From Dankookia rubra (GTDB taxonomy: Bacteria > Pseudomonadota > Alphaproteobacteria > Acetobacterales > Acetobacteraceae), in contig NZ_SMSJ01000006.1 in assembly GCF_004355005.1 (NCBI RefSeq), positions 174,918 to 238,917 of the forward strand: a stretch of DNA of 64,000 nt, given 5' to 3'. This document shows, piece after piece, positions 27,189 through 36,212 of the stretch. The position numbers and the translations under genes are program-made. The notes under the pieces are model-generated. The model saw only the letters and a list, made by a program, of their open reading frames with translations, searched no databases and was not told the origin of the DNA. Within the stretch, counting starts at the first letter, position 1. Each line of letters opens with the position of its first letter.

Positions 27189-28433
27189 ATGGGCACGAAA
27201 CAGCCGCGGATGAATGAGCCTGTGCAGGCCATCGATCCAGGACCGGCGACGGCGTTCCCGTTTGAACGGGGCAACGTCGCCCGGCTTGCAGTTGCCCAGG
27301 CCCTGGCCGGGGCCAATGCCACCGTCATCTTCGCCACCGGAGCAGTGGTCGGCAACACGCTCGCCCCGGACAAGGTCTTCGCCACCCTGCCGGTGACGGT
27401 GTTCGTCATCGGCACGGCGGCGACCACCCTGCCGGCCGGGGCGCTGGCGCAGCGGTTCGGCCGTGGGGCGGTGTTCATGCTCGGGACGGGGTGCGGCGTC
27501 CTCGTGGGCCTGCTTGCCTCCTGGGCGGTGCTGCTCGGCTCGTTCTGGCTATACTGCGTCGCCGCCTTCTTCGGCGGCGCCTACATGGCCGTCACCGCTA
27601 CTTTCCGCTTCGCCGCCGCGGACTGCGTTCCGGCCGACCGCCGCGCCCGCGCCCTCTCCTTCGTCATGGCCGGGGGATTGTTCGCAGGCATCATCGGGGC
27701 ACAGCTCGTCACCTACACGATGGACCTCTGGCCGCCCCACCTGTTCGCGGCGACCTACCTCGCCCAGGCAGCGGTCGCGGTCCTCGCCGGGCTCGTCCTG
27801 TCCGGCGTCCGCCTTCCCGCACCGACGAGGCGAGAGGGCCGGGCCGGCCGGCCGCTCGGGGTGCTCGTCCGCCAGCCCCGCCTTATCGCCGCCGTCACGG
27901 CGGGAGTCGTCTCCTACTTCATCATGAACTGGCTGATGACCTCCGCGCCGCTCGCCATGCGGCTCTGCGGGTTGTCGCAGGCCGACGCGAATCTCGGGAT
28001 CCAGTGGCACGTGCTGGCCATGTACGGCCCGTCCTTCGTCGCCGGGTGGATTATCTCGCGCATCGGCGCCCCGCAGGTGGTGGCCGCCGGTCTGGCCATC
28101 TCCGCATGTGCCGCACTGGTCGGCCTCTCCGGGGTGGCCGTCTGGCAGTTCTGGGCGTCGTTGGTCCTGCTCGGCTTCGGGTGGAATTTCGGCTTCGTCG
28201 GGGCGTCCGCGATGATCCTTGACTGCTACCGGCCGGAGGAGAGGACACGGGTCCAGAGCATGAACGACTTCGCCGTGTTCGGCTCGATGGTGGTCGGGTC
28301 GCTCCTGTCCGGGGGCCTCCTGAACAGCTACGGATGGGAGGTGGTCTGCCTGATCTCCTTCGTGCCGCTGCTGCTCGCGGCGCTTACCCTGTGGGCCACC
28401 GGCGCGCTTCGGTTGCGTCCCGTGGTCTCCTAG
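27189..28433 (+). CDS. MFS transporter
   Basis: 414 aa, about twelve membrane segments. The TLPAGALAQRFGRGAVFMLG segment is the MFS loop 2-3 motif. It begins four bases after the hydrolase stop, so the genes form one operon. It resembles drug/metabolite effluxers of the DHA type, but direction and substrate cannot be told. Confidence 0.85.
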   Translation: MGTKQPRMNEPVQAIDPGPATAFPFERGNVARLAVAQALAGANATVIFATGAVVGNTLAPDKVFATLPVTVFVIGTAATTLPAGALAQRFGRGAVFMLGTGCGVLVGLLASWAVLLGSFWLYCVAAFFGGAYMAVTATFRFAAADCVPADRRARALSFVMAGGLFAGIIGAQLVTYTMDLWPPHLFAATYLAQAAVAVLAGLVLSGVRLPAPTRREGRAGRPLGVLVRQPRLIAAVTAGVVSYFIMNWLMTSAPLAMRLCGLSQADANLGIQWHVLAMYGPSFVAGWIISRIGAPQVVAAGLAISACAALVGLSGVAVWQFWASLVLLGFGWNFGFVGASAMILDCYRPEERTRVQSMNDFAVFGSMVVGSLLSGGLLNSYGWEVVCLISFVPLLLAALTLWATGALRLRPVVS

Positions 28434-28471
28434 CCTTGCCCCGGGGGAAGCGAGATGCCGTGGTAGAACCC

Positions 28472-29821
28472 ATGCCCTCCCTGCCCCAGCCCGCGCGCGG
28501 AACCGCCCCGGGCCGGCCGCACGGGGTGTTCTTCGGCTGGCGCGTCGCCGCCACCGCCTCCGCCACGGCGCTCTTCTCCTGGGGTATGGGCTTTTTCGGA
28601 CCCGCCATCTACCTGCGGACGCTGCTCACGGAGCATGGATGGGCGGTCTCCGCGGTCTCCGCCGCGGTGACGACGCACTTCCTCGTCGCCGCCGCCCTGG
28701 TCTCCTTCCTGCCCGAGGCGCACCGGCGCTTCGGCGTCGCCGGGATCACGCGCGCCGGCGTCGCCCTGCTCGCGGCCGGCGCCCTCGGCTGGGCATCGGC
28801 GCGCGAGCCGTGGCAGGCCTTCGCCGCCGCGGTGCTGTCGGGCGCCGGCTGGGCGGCGACCAACGGGGCCGCCCTGAATGCGATGGTGGCTCCCTGGTTC
28901 GAGCGACGCCGCCCTGCCGCTCTGGCCATGGCCTTCAACGGTGGCGCGGTGGGCGGTGTGCTGTTCCCGCCGCTCTGGGTGGCGCTGATCGCCGGCCTGG
29001 GCTTCCCCGGGGCGGCGGCGGCGGTCGGCGCGGCGGCGCTGCTGGTGCTCTGGCCACTGGCGGGACGCCATCTCCGCCCGACGCCGGCGTCGCTCGGCCT
29101 GGCCCCCGATGGGGGCGCCGCGGCGGGCGCTTCCACCCCGGCGACCGATGATGCCGCGGCGGGGCCGCCACGCTCACCGCCGGCGCCCGCGCGACCTGGT
29201 CGTCTGGCGCTGCTGCGCGAGCGGCGCTTCGCCACCATGTCGGTGGCCTTCGCGCTGTGCATGTCCGCCCTCGTGGGGCTCTACGCACACATGCTAGCGC
29301 TGCTCGCACCGAGGCTCGGGGATACCGCCGCGGCGGGGGCCCTCTCGCTGGCGGCCGGGTGTATGGTCGCCGGGCGCACGGGCGTGGGCTGGATCCTCAG
29401 TCGCGGCGGCAGCCGGCGCGGCGCCGCTGCAGCGACGTTCGGCGTGCAGGCGTGCGGGGGCGGAGCGCTGCTACTCGGCGCAGTCGTCATGCCGCCCGGC
29501 ACGGAGTCCGTCGCCGCGGCGCTGGGCGGCTGCGCCCTGCTGGGTCTCGCGGGGGGCAACCTGGGCGTGCTGCCGTTGCTGATCGTGCAGGCCGAGTTCG
29601 GGCGCACTGACGCGCCGCGCGCGGCAGCGATGGCGGTTGCGATGAACCAGGCGGTGATGGCCTGCGCGCCCGGCATCTTCGGAGCGCTGCGCGACCTGAC
29701 GGGGAGCTATCTGCCGGCGCTGGTGCTCGCCATCGTGGCGCCGCTCGTGGCCACGCGGCTCGTGCTTGCCGGCGCGACTGGCGGCGGGCACCATTCCCCG
29801 CGTTGCGGCACGGCGCACTGA
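28472..29821 (+). CDS. MFS transporter (monocarboxylate/oxalate-type)
   Basis: 449 aa; ATG at 28472, the first in-frame Met outside the upstream gene. N-terminus HGVFFGWRVAATASATALFSW, then FFGPAIYLRTLLTEHGW, is typical of the monocarboxylate-like MFS group. About twelve membrane segments with a cytoplasmic loop around residues 210-250 (Ala/Pro-rich). It is 38 bp after the previous MFS gene; the two are not close paralogues. Very GC-rich, unlike the hsd end of the island. Confidence 0.83.
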   Translation: MPSLPQPARGTAPGRPHGVFFGWRVAATASATALFSWGMGFFGPAIYLRTLLTEHGWAVSAVSAAVTTHFLVAAALVSFLPEAHRRFGVAGITRAGVALLAAGALGWASAREPWQAFAAAVLSGAGWAATNGAALNAMVAPWFERRRPAALAMAFNGGAVGGVLFPPLWVALIAGLGFPGAAAAVGAAALLVLWPLAGRHLRPTPASLGLAPDGGAAAGASTPATDDAAAGPPRSPPAPARPGRLALLRERRFATMSVAFALCMSALVGLYAHMLALLAPRLGDTAAAGALSLAAGCMVAGRTGVGWILSRGGSRRGAAAATFGVQACGGGALLLGAVVMPPGTESVAAALGGCALLGLAGGNLGVLPLLIVQAEFGRTDAPRAAAMAVAMNQAVMACAPGIFGALRDLTGSYLPALVLAIVAPLVATRLVLAGATGGGHHSPRCGTAH

Positions 29822-29965
29822 GGCGCGGAGAGTCGTGCCGGCCCGGGGCGAAGCGGACGATGACAGGCCGAGTTTTCTACTGCGGCTTAGAAAACAGTCA
29901 GGTGCGAATGTTCCAACGGCTCGGAGGGGCACCTGGGCGGCGGACGGCCAAGAGGCGCCGGCGGA

Positions 29966-30256
29966 CTAGACACGGGCAAAGACCTGCCGGATGGCAGGGT
30001 CGCCCGGCTTGTAGCCCGCGCGCGGCTCGAAGCGGACGTCCAGCACTTCGATGGCGGCGACATCCCTGGCCCGGAGCAGCTTCCAGCCGGCACGATGCCG
30101 CGAGGCGCTCTCGCCCGCGAGTTGGTAGCAGCGCAGCAGCTCCTTGCTGTCGCTGGTCCGCCCGTAGACATGCGGCTCGACGATGCGGCTGCCCGCGGAG
30201 TAGACCAGCTTGAGCAATCGACGTTGCTCGATGGCCGCGGCGATCAGGCCGTTCAT
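29966..30256 (-). CDS. WYL-domain-like small protein
   Basis: 96 aa. The pattern IAAAIEQRRLLKLVYSAGSR, then VEPHVYGRTSD, then LLRCYQLAGES resembles the ligand-binding core of WYL-domain proteins, but there is no DNA-binding domain. It is the last of three minus-strand small genes from 30956. Such short WYL-type proteins are common cargo of integrated elements. The match rests on pattern only. Confidence 0.6.
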   Translation of the reverse strand: MNGLIAAAIEQRRLLKLVYSAGSRIVEPHVYGRTSDSKELLRCYQLAGESASRHRAGWKLLRARDVAAIEVLDVRFEPRAGYKPGDPAIRQVFARV

Positions 30257-30266
30257 CCGGTTCCTT

Positions 30267-30419
30267 TCACCACCTCTGCGGCCGATCCAGCGTCAGCACG
30301 CACCCGCGGCCGTACTGGGCCTCCAGCATAGCCCGGGCCTTGCCGCTGTCGTCGGCCTGAATGGTCACCCGCTGCGTCAGCCCGTTGGGCAGGCGCACCA
30401 CCGCCACAAACTCGTCCAT
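30267..30419 (-). CDS. small hypothetical protein, 50 aa
   Basis: MDEFVAVVRLPNGLTQRVTI and a central helix with ARAMLEAQYG, ending PQRW. The ATG at 30419 has a good GGGAGA site about nine bases upstream, and the stop is 10 bases before the next start, which supports a coupled set of small genes. The alternating strands and helix suggest a small alpha/beta fold. Not recognised. Confidence 0.6.
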   Translation of the reverse strand: MDEFVAVVRLPNGLTQRVTIQADDSGKARAMLEAQYGRGCVLTLDRPQRW

Positions 30420-30491
30420 GCTTCTGATCTCCCACGTTCAGGGAGGCCAGCCATTGGTGGCCGGCCCCATTGCGACAGGTTGGTCTGGTCG

Positions 30492-30956
30492 TCAGGCCGC
30501 CTTTGTCGCGCCGGCCCGGCGCTTGAACGCCTTGCTGCGCTCCTGCGCCGCGATCGCCAATTGCGCGTCCAGTTCGCCGGCCCGCGCCGCCGCGATCAGC
30601 GCCCCGATCACCCCGGGCAGCTGGTCGAGGCTGCCGACCTCCACGCTGGTGCTGCCGGCCTTGTCCAGCGGTAAAGGCTTGGCGCCATACCGGACCATGA
30701 AATGCACCGTGCCGGCGCTGTCCTCGAACCAGTCGCGCCGCACATGCACAGGCTGCATCACCCGCACCCGCTCGCCGGCATCATTGGTCCGGTAGACGGG
30801 GCGTGTCGCTTCCAGTGCGCGGCCCTCCAGGTGAGCGGTGAGCAGCTGCTTCTGCTGCTCCAGATGGGCGACCACCTTGGCGCGGGCGCGCCCTTTGGCA
30901 TCGGCGGGGGCCGAGACGGGCGCGGCCTTGCCCAGCTTCAATCCCTTTAGCGACAT
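30492..30956 (-). CDS. hypothetical cargo protein, 154 aa
   Basis: Starts MSLKGLKLGKAAPVSAP, then a basic helix (ARAKVVAHLEQQKQLLTAHL), a beta part around RVMQPVHVRRDWFEDSAG with VHFMVRYGAKPL, and a C-terminal helix with basic residues. This general layout resembles short proteins of unknown function carried on integrative elements. First gene of the three small minus-strand genes. No motif for an enzyme. Confidence 0.6.
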   Translation of the reverse strand: MSLKGLKLGKAAPVSAPADAKGRARAKVVAHLEQQKQLLTAHLEGRALEATRPVYRTNDAGERVRVMQPVHVRRDWFEDSAGTVHFMVRYGAKPLPLDKAGSTSVEVGSLDQLPGVIGALIAAARAGELDAQLAIAAQERSKAFKRRAGATKAA

Positions 30957-31268
30957 CGGGAGCTCCTCCGTTCTGACTTCGTGCCGATCGATCTACAGCC
31001 GTCGTTCAGAAGGCCAACCGAAAAGGCGGGGCCGTGCTCACCTTTTCTCCCGACCGCCCGATGCGCCGGGATCGCTACCCAGCAGCACGCCGGGTCCAGC
31101 GTCACACTTGCCCTAAGATGCCCCTGCAAGAGGATCACCAGGGGCGGGGGCTACACGAGTGCGCTCAAGGGCGCTGCACCCTGTATGACCCGCGCAGGGG
31201 CGCTCTGGGGCATGCCCCGTGCGGGCCCTGCCAAGCCCGTGTAGGGGGCAGCCCGTGTGGATAGCTCT

Positions 31269-31293
31269 GGCAGCCGGATTGACGCCGGCTGCC
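31269..31293. repeat. short inverted repeat (hairpin) in an intergenic stretch
   Basis: GGCAGCCGG and CCGGCTGCC pair around a seven-base loop. The stretch 30957-31380 otherwise contains GC-rich, G-run-bearing sequence with no convincing gene. A terminator or recombination relic are both possible. Confidence 0.35.
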
Positions 31294-31380
31294 CTAATCG
31301 GCCCGCGCAGGGCAGCGCAGAAGACTGCTATTGCCGGCTGCTTCAGCATGGTGCTGTGGCCTTAGCATTGGTGTCGGCGG

Positions 31381-32082
31381 ATGTTCAGGCGGAAAAAGGC
31401 AGTCATAAGGTTCCGCGACCGCGCCGAGGCCGGCCGGTGCCTGGCCGAGCGTCTGCGACACCTTACGGGGACCAACTCGGTGGTATTCGCGCTGCCGCGT
31501 GGCGGTGTGCCAGTCGGCATGCCGATCGCAGAAGCACTGGGAGCTCCACTTGACCTGCTGCTCGTCCGCAAAATTGGTGCGCCAGGTCAGCCGGAACTCG
31601 CGCTTGGCGCCGTGGTAGATGGAGAGCCACCGCAAACAGTGCTGAACGACCAGATAATCAAATGCCTCAGTGTGCCACCCGGGTTCATCGCACAAGAGGT
31701 GAACCGGCAGCTTGAGGAATGCGAGCGCAGGCGACATCTGTGGATGCGTGGGCGATCCCCGATCGTACCTTTCGGTTCTACGGTCATCCTTGTGGATGAC
31801 GGTATCGCGACCGGCGCAACGGCTCGTGCCGCCATTCTGGCGATAAGGCGCACCGCGGCTGCGCGCCTCGTCCTTGCCGTGCCAGTCATATCCTACGAAG
31901 TTGCAGAGACGCTTCGGCCACTTTGCGATCAAGTATTGTTTTTAGTTGAGCCGCACCAGCTTGGCTCGGTCGGTGCCTTTTACGACGACTTTCATCAGCT
32001 CACGGACGAGGAGATGATAGGCTTGCTTCAAAACGGCCTGGTTTGGGGCAGGCAAGATGAGCATACAGGCGATCCTCGCTGA
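31381..32082 (+). CDS. phosphoribosyltransferase-domain protein
   Basis: 233 aa. The PRPP-binding loop VILVDDGIATGATARAA (residues ~134-150) is the hallmark of type I phosphoribosyltransferases. The N-terminal part (FALPRGGVPVGMPIAEAL, LDLLLVRKIGAPGQPELALG) matches the subgroup often annotated as PRTase-domain or erythromycin-esterase-linked proteins. Cytoplasmic. GC content is lower than the flanks. Natural substrate not known. Confidence 0.82.
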   Translation: MFRRKKAVIRFRDRAEAGRCLAERLRHLTGTNSVVFALPRGGVPVGMPIAEALGAPLDLLLVRKIGAPGQPELALGAVVDGEPPQTVLNDQIIKCLSVPPGFIAQEVNRQLEECERRRHLWMRGRSPIVPFGSTVILVDDGIATGATARAAILAIRRTAAARLVLAVPVISYEVAETLRPLCDQVLFLVEPHQLGSVGAFYDDFHQLTDEEMIGLLQNGLVWGRQDEHTGDPR

Positions 32083-32305
32083 GTCGCTGACGGGCGGCGC
32101 TGCGCCCCGGCCCTCGACAACAAACACAGCGCGGAACTTGGGCCCGGATGAAGTGCTGAAAATCAGCAAATCTCGCCAGATGCAGCTCCGTTCCGGTTCA
32201 AACGTCTGCAAAATTACTCCGGATAAGATCGGATAACCCATTAGGTTTTCGAGGAAGGGCAGCGTGGCGTATAACCGCAAAGTCATTTCCACTGGAGAAA
32301 CACCG

Positions 32306-32776
32306 ATGGCCAAAGCATCGCCGGGCCGACCTCGCACACAGCGAGCCCAGAAGTCCAAAGCGCAGGAAGCACCGCCGGAGACTCACGGCGACGAGGGCGC
32401 CGAGCAACCGGCATTTCTCAAGCAACTAGAAAGCCTAAACATCGGCGAGCTTCGTCGGGTCATAACCTTCGCCGAGGCCCGGATCAGGGAGCGCGAGGCG
32501 AGCGAGAAGGCTGCGACCCGGGAGGAGCTACAGAAGCTGGCGCAGGAGCGTGGGTTCAGCATGACCGATCTTTTCGGCGAGCTCGTTCCGCATGCCTCCG
32601 CAAAGCGGGGACGAAAATCTGGTGAGCCAGGAAAATCGGAGCGAGCGCCCGTCGAAGCCAAGTACAGGGGTCCCAACGGGGAACTGTGGAGTGGACGGGG
32701 AAGGATGCCAAAGTGGCTCCATGTCGCTGAGGCTGAAGGCCAACCGAGAGATAGTTTTCTGATAAGTCCCGAATAG
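32306..32776 (+). CDS. H-NS-like nucleoid protein
   Basis: 156 aa; ATG at 32306 preceded by GGAG. A lysine/proline-rich N-terminus is followed by a helical oligomerisation segment (FLKQLESLNIGELRRVITFA) and the C-terminal DNA-binding motif KYRGPNGELWSGRGRMPKWL, which is the canonical H-NS core (GRGR-x-PxW). It probably binds the AT-richer parts of the island and silences them. An island-borne H-NS homologue is a common feature of acquired elements. Confidence 0.88.
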   Translation: MAKASPGRPRTQRAQKSKAQEAPPETHGDEGAEQPAFLKQLESLNIGELRRVITFAEARIREREASEKAATREELQKLAQERGFSMTDLFGELVPHASAKRGRKSGEPGKSERAPVEAKYRGPNGELWSGRGRMPKWLHVAEAEGQPRDSFLISPE

Positions 32777-32826
32777 CGGGCTGATGTGAAAGACGCGCTG
32801 GAATGCCGCCAGCGCGTTTCGAAAAC

Positions 32827-33243
32827 ATGACGCATTGGCGCAGAGTGGGCTTCCGCAAGCTGCGATTGGACACCAATCAGGACCCGGTGCTCGCCATCGT
32901 GCGTCCGCCAGAGAGCGCCACTACTGCGCAAGAGGCCGAGGCGACCGCTTGGCGGCTCCACACGGTCCGGAGCGTCCTTGCCGAGCTGAAGAAGTACCAG
33001 GGCATCGAGCTGTCGCCGGCCCGAAAGCAGCATGAGGACACTGACCATGAGTGCCATGCTGGGGCGGCGTCGGCCGGAACCAGATGCTTGGATACCAGTT
33101 CTGTCCGGATCCCGTTCGGAGCAAATCATGGCACAGCAGGGCAAGGACCCAGTGCGGTCCGACGACGACCGGCACGAGAAGGCGAGGGACCTCGGCGAAG
33201 CGGCACTCGGCAAGCTCGCGGAAGGGCAAGAGGCCGAGGCTGA
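32827..33243 (+). CDS. uncertain ORF, possibly frameshifted
   Basis: Up to about base 33040 this frame has good third-position GC and a plausible protein (MTHWRRVGFRKLRLDTNQ, LHTVRSVLAELKKYQGIEL). Beyond that the reading becomes arginine/glycine-rich and unlike a protein, and it overlaps the frame of the next gene. It may be a short gene ending by frameshift, or spurious. Confidence 0.25.
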   Translation: MTHWRRVGFRKLRLDTNQDPVLAIVRPPESATTAQEAEATAWRLHTVRSVLAELKKYQGIELSPARKQHEDTDHECHAGAASAGTRCLDTSSVRIPFGANHGTAGQGPSAVRRRPAREGEGPRRSGTRQARGRARGRG

Positions 33244-33358
33244 CCGACTGATCGAGCAAGCCAAGAAGCTCGACGAATCCGCGTTGAAGGAAATCGTTGA
33301 GGATCTTGAGGAGGATGCCGGATCGGATCCGGACGCGGTCCAGAAGTCACCCGGCTGA
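33128..33358 (+). CDS. small acidic helical protein, 76 aa
   Basis: Begins MAQQGKDPVRSDDDRHEKAR, then mostly helix with Glu/Ala/Leu (ALGKLAEGQEAEADRLIEQA, DESALKEIVEDLEEDAG). No domain is recognised. The start at 33128 gives a compact acidic protein; upstream starts exist. Codon use is coding-like. Confidence 0.5.
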   Translation: MAQQGKDPVRSDDDRHEKARDLGEAALGKLAEGQEAEADRLIEQAKKLDESALKEIVEDLEEDAGSDPDAVQKSPG

Positions 33359-33531
33359 AAACCGAGCGTGCCGACCGAATGGGCGTCGGGATCGATGCGC
33401 AACATTGCGGCAAAGCTCCGGTTCGCGTCTAACTGCCGGTCCTGTGGTGGGACGCGCTACGATCACGCACGAACTCAACAAGAGCCAGGCCTGACCGCAA
33501 CCACGGCGCTGCGTATGGCGTTCCCGGGGAG

Positions 33532-33960
33532 ATGGAGCAGCAGATTACCATTGCCCGTCCGGCCGCTGAGGTCTTCACCTATCTGGCCGACCCCGCCCAT
33601 CTGCATGACTGGCTGCCGCAGCTGCGCCGCGAAGAGACGAACCTGCCGGAGAGCGGGCTGGAAAGCGATAGCGCTGCCGGCACGGTGTGCTGGTCCTTTG
33701 ACCCGGACGGGGAGTGGAAGGTACAGGAGACGGAAGGGGTAACGAGGCTGACGCTGCAGCTCCAGCGCGACACCGCCCCGGCTGCCGATCCAACTGGACC
33801 AGAGACGCCGGAGGACGCTGCCCGCTTCAGCGCCGAGGCCGCCCTGCAAAGCTTGAAGTCACATATCGAACGTGCCGGAGGCGGCGACCCCGACTTGCGA
33901 ACGGCTGATGTTCCGAGTCGCGTGTTTGGCCACACGGCAACCCAAGACCCTGACATCTGA
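33532..33960 (+). CDS. SRPBCC-family (polyketide cyclase-like) protein
   Basis: 142 aa. N-terminal strand-helix MEQQITIARPAAEVFTYLAD, then PAHLHDWLPQL, is the START/SRPBCC fold entry; the centre reads WSFDPDGEWKVQETEGVTRL and the last helix LQSLKSHIERA. Members bind hydrophobic ligands in a deep cavity. Cytoplasmic; ligand unknown. Confidence 0.72.
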   Translation: MEQQITIARPAAEVFTYLADPAHLHDWLPQLRREETNLPESGLESDSAAGTVCWSFDPDGEWKVQETEGVTRLTLQLQRDTAPAADPTGPETPEDAARFSAEAALQSLKSHIERAGGGDPDLRTADVPSRVFGHTATQDPDI

Positions 33961-34069
33961 GCGGCGAAAAGCGCGATCGCTCCAGTAGCCGTTTGTTCCA
34001 GTTCGCCGGACTAGAGGTGACACGACGACTGTAGGTCTTGAGGTAATCAGGAAAGGCTCGTGGTTTCAG

Positions 34070-34435
34070 TTACTGCCGGCGTAAACGCTCGGCAGCGAGG
34101 GCCAGTAGCTGCGCTATTGTCGCCATCGTCTCCGCTACGATCTCCCGGTCGCCGAGGTCGGTGGAGCAGCCTCGAGCCAGTACCGGTGCGTCGGAGGGGG
34201 TGGCACCGTCCTCGAGGGTATGTGTGCGGCTCTTGGGCTGAAACACCGAGATGCTGAGGAACGCGTCCGGCACCACAACGCCTTGAACCTTCGCCGCTTT
34301 GAGTGCCCATTCTTTCAGGTTTACGGTCAGCTCGCCGCGTCCCTGATAAATGTCGATCGCCTTCTGGGCGATGCTCTTGTATTGCTTCGGTGAGTTCTCA
34401 AGCAGCGCCTCGAGAAACGCTTCGATCTGGTCCAT
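34070..34435 (-). CDS. hypothetical protein, 121 aa
   Basis: ATG at 34435 with GAGGACG upstream. N-terminal helices (FLEALLENSPKQYKSIAQKA) followed by a beta part and a C-terminal helix (ETMATIAQLLALAAERLRRQ). No motif recognised. It lies on the minus strand among mixed cargo genes of lower GC. A 10-bp perfect hairpin (34462-34491) sits just upstream of it. Confidence 0.5.
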   Translation of the reverse strand: MDQIEAFLEALLENSPKQYKSIAQKAIDIYQGRGELTVNLKEWALKAAKVQGVVVPDAFLSISVFQPKSRTHTLEDGATPSDAPVLARGCSTDLGDREIVAETMATIAQLLALAAERLRRQ

Positions 34436-34461
34436 AAAATATCGTCCTCGAAAATGGGTTA

Positions 34462-34491
34462 GCCCGCCGGCGGCTGGAATGGCCGGCGGGC
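34462..34491. repeat. perfect 10-bp inverted repeat with a 10-base loop
   Basis: GCCCGCCGGC and GCCGGCGGGC, 27 bases upstream of the minus-strand gene at 34435. It may be a regulator site or a terminator. The rest of 34492-34895 is AT-richer and holds nothing I can call. Confidence 0.45.
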
Positions 34492-34895
34492 CTGGCCTTG
34501 GTCTGGACGACGTGGTGACCAAGAGATCCGATTGCGCATTGATGCTCTAGCTTGAAGCATGATGGCCACCTCCCGTGTCGTCTCGAGAGGCTCGATTCCC
34601 AGCTCTCCTCTCCTGGCTATTTAGCGCCACACATTTGAGCGATGCCTCCACGCAGAAATGCCGTCGTGCTGGCCATTAAGGCGTCTACGCCCTGTTGCCA
34701 GCTGAAGGCTAAGAAAGTTGCGCAAAACCGAAAGAAAGGAATTTTTCCTTATGAGAATCGCAGATTTCGTTCTCGACTGAAGAATTATGGTCCGCCGGAC
34801 GTGAGCTTGGCCCTTTGAAGCGGACGCCTCGAGAGCATCGTGGCCGGGCGACATTCCATCCGAACGGTGAGAAGAAGCAAGAATGCGAGGGTACG

Positions 34896-35210
34896 CTAAA
34901 CGGCTGGCCCGGCAGGAAAGGATTTCTTCCTCCTTGCCGGCAACAGCGCGCAGCTGCGCCCCTCGAGCTCCGCCCAAATCGCACTTGCAAGAGCATCCAT
35001 CTCAGACGCTTGCACAGTCGTGGAGCCATCGGCGACGGCCTTCACCCGTACAAACAGTGACAGCAGAGCTGCAAAAGATGCCGGTCGACGCGAGCAGATG
35101 ATGTGATCGTAGTAGCGAGCGCCCATATTCAAAAATTCCGTCGAAAACGTGGCGTGGTTCTTGAGAAAGCCAAGGCGTCTCAGCGTGTTGTAGGCGTTTT
35201 CCAAAATCAT
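34896..35210 (-). CDS. small hypothetical protein, 104 aa
   Basis: Starts MILENAYNTLRRLGFLKNHA, then FSTEFLNMGARYYDHIICSR and PASFAALLSLFVRVKAVAD. The layout (helix, sequence-specific turn, helix) is like short helix-turn-helix-type proteins that occur on integrative elements. A DNA-binding role is inference. The minus-strand start follows a GGAGGGAACACCC ribosome-site region. Confidence 0.55.
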   Translation of the reverse strand: MILENAYNTLRRLGFLKNHATFSTEFLNMGARYYDHIICSRRPASFAALLSLFVRVKAVADGSTTVQASEMDALASAIWAELEGRSCALLPARRKKSFPAGPAV

Positions 35211-35437
35211 GGGTGTTCCCTCCAGGAATAAATAAATACGATGTCAGCTGTATTTACCGCTGCAAGCGCGCTCAAAGATGGCGCGGAAACTCGATCGCCA
35301 CTGCGATCCAACAAGCAAAAATAGGGAGGGTCACATGTCTCAAATGATAAACCATTGGCTGCCGGGCTTTATCCGGACATTTCGGTGGTGGGAGATAATG
35401 CCCCCGCGGAAAACCACGCGCCTGCAAGGCCGCCGCA

Positions 35438-35932
35438 ATGGCTAACATCCCGATCTACACCAAACCGGTGGTGAACCGCGCGGACTACCTCGAAGCATTG
35501 CGAAGAGAGTTAGAGGAACTTGCGCCAGCGTTATTCGTCACATTGGTGTTCAATCGATCCACCACGCTCGAGAGCGCGATTAAGGCACTGGACCATTTCC
35601 ACGCCTGCGTAGACAACGCATTGCTCGGCTCAAAGTGGGCCAAGCCGAACCGGAGATCCCGACGAACCCGCTTTCTGGCGATAGCCGAGAACGTCGGCAG
35701 CAATCTGCATCTGCACCTCGGGGTGGTGCCGGCGGATAGAAAGAACCTGCAATTCTGGCAGGTGTCCCGCCGTATCTGGAAGAATGCGGCCACCAGCGGC
35801 AACATCGACATGGATCAATGGCGTTATGGACCTGGCGCAATCGACTACATGCTCAAGCAGGTCCGACCCGAGCTCTCGGAAAATATCCACTACTCGCGGC
35901 ACTACGAGGCCGGGAGAAGCGCGGGCTGCTAG
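35438..35932 (+). CDS. HUH-like (replication/relaxase-like) protein
   Basis: 164 aa. The centre has SNLHLHLGVVP, a His-x-His (HUH-like) strand, preceded by FLAIAENVG and followed by GAIDYMLKQVRPE, a Tyr-x3-Lys helix. That order (HUH, then a Y/K helix) is found in small rolling-circle initiators and relaxase-like proteins. The protein is short for a complete initiator, so it may be truncated or a minimal variant. GC is lower than backbone. Confidence 0.5.
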   Translation: MANIPIYTKPVVNRADYLEALRRELEELAPALFVTLVFNRSTTLESAIKALDHFHACVDNALLGSKWAKPNRRSRRTRFLAIAENVGSNLHLHLGVVPADRKNLQFWQVSRRIWKNAATSGNIDMDQWRYGPGAIDYMLKQVRPELSENIHYSRHYEAGRSAGC

Positions 35933-36212
35933 GCGGCCTGCAAGATCGACATAGACGTCAGGTCATCGCCGTTTGCAACGCTACGGAGGCTCTGCCAGCA
36001 CGTCATTCTGCATCGACCCGACTGCCGGCTCTCCTGACATTCAGGACCCTGCAGTGTCTTCCTGTGATTAGAAGACAACGGTTCAGAGAGATCGTCCACA
36101 CTTCAGACAGTGACGCTCGAGATGCCTGATCTCAGTTCTCCTTCCATACCGCACCTCGAGTGCTCACATCGGCACAAGACACATCGGTCCGCTTCAACTG
36201 AGTTTACTTGGT

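Noticed and set aside
31100-31260. Possible CRISPR or iteron array in the G-rich intergenic stretch
   Set aside because: Short G-runs recur but there are no regular repeats with spacers; no CRISPR array is seen anywhere in the window.
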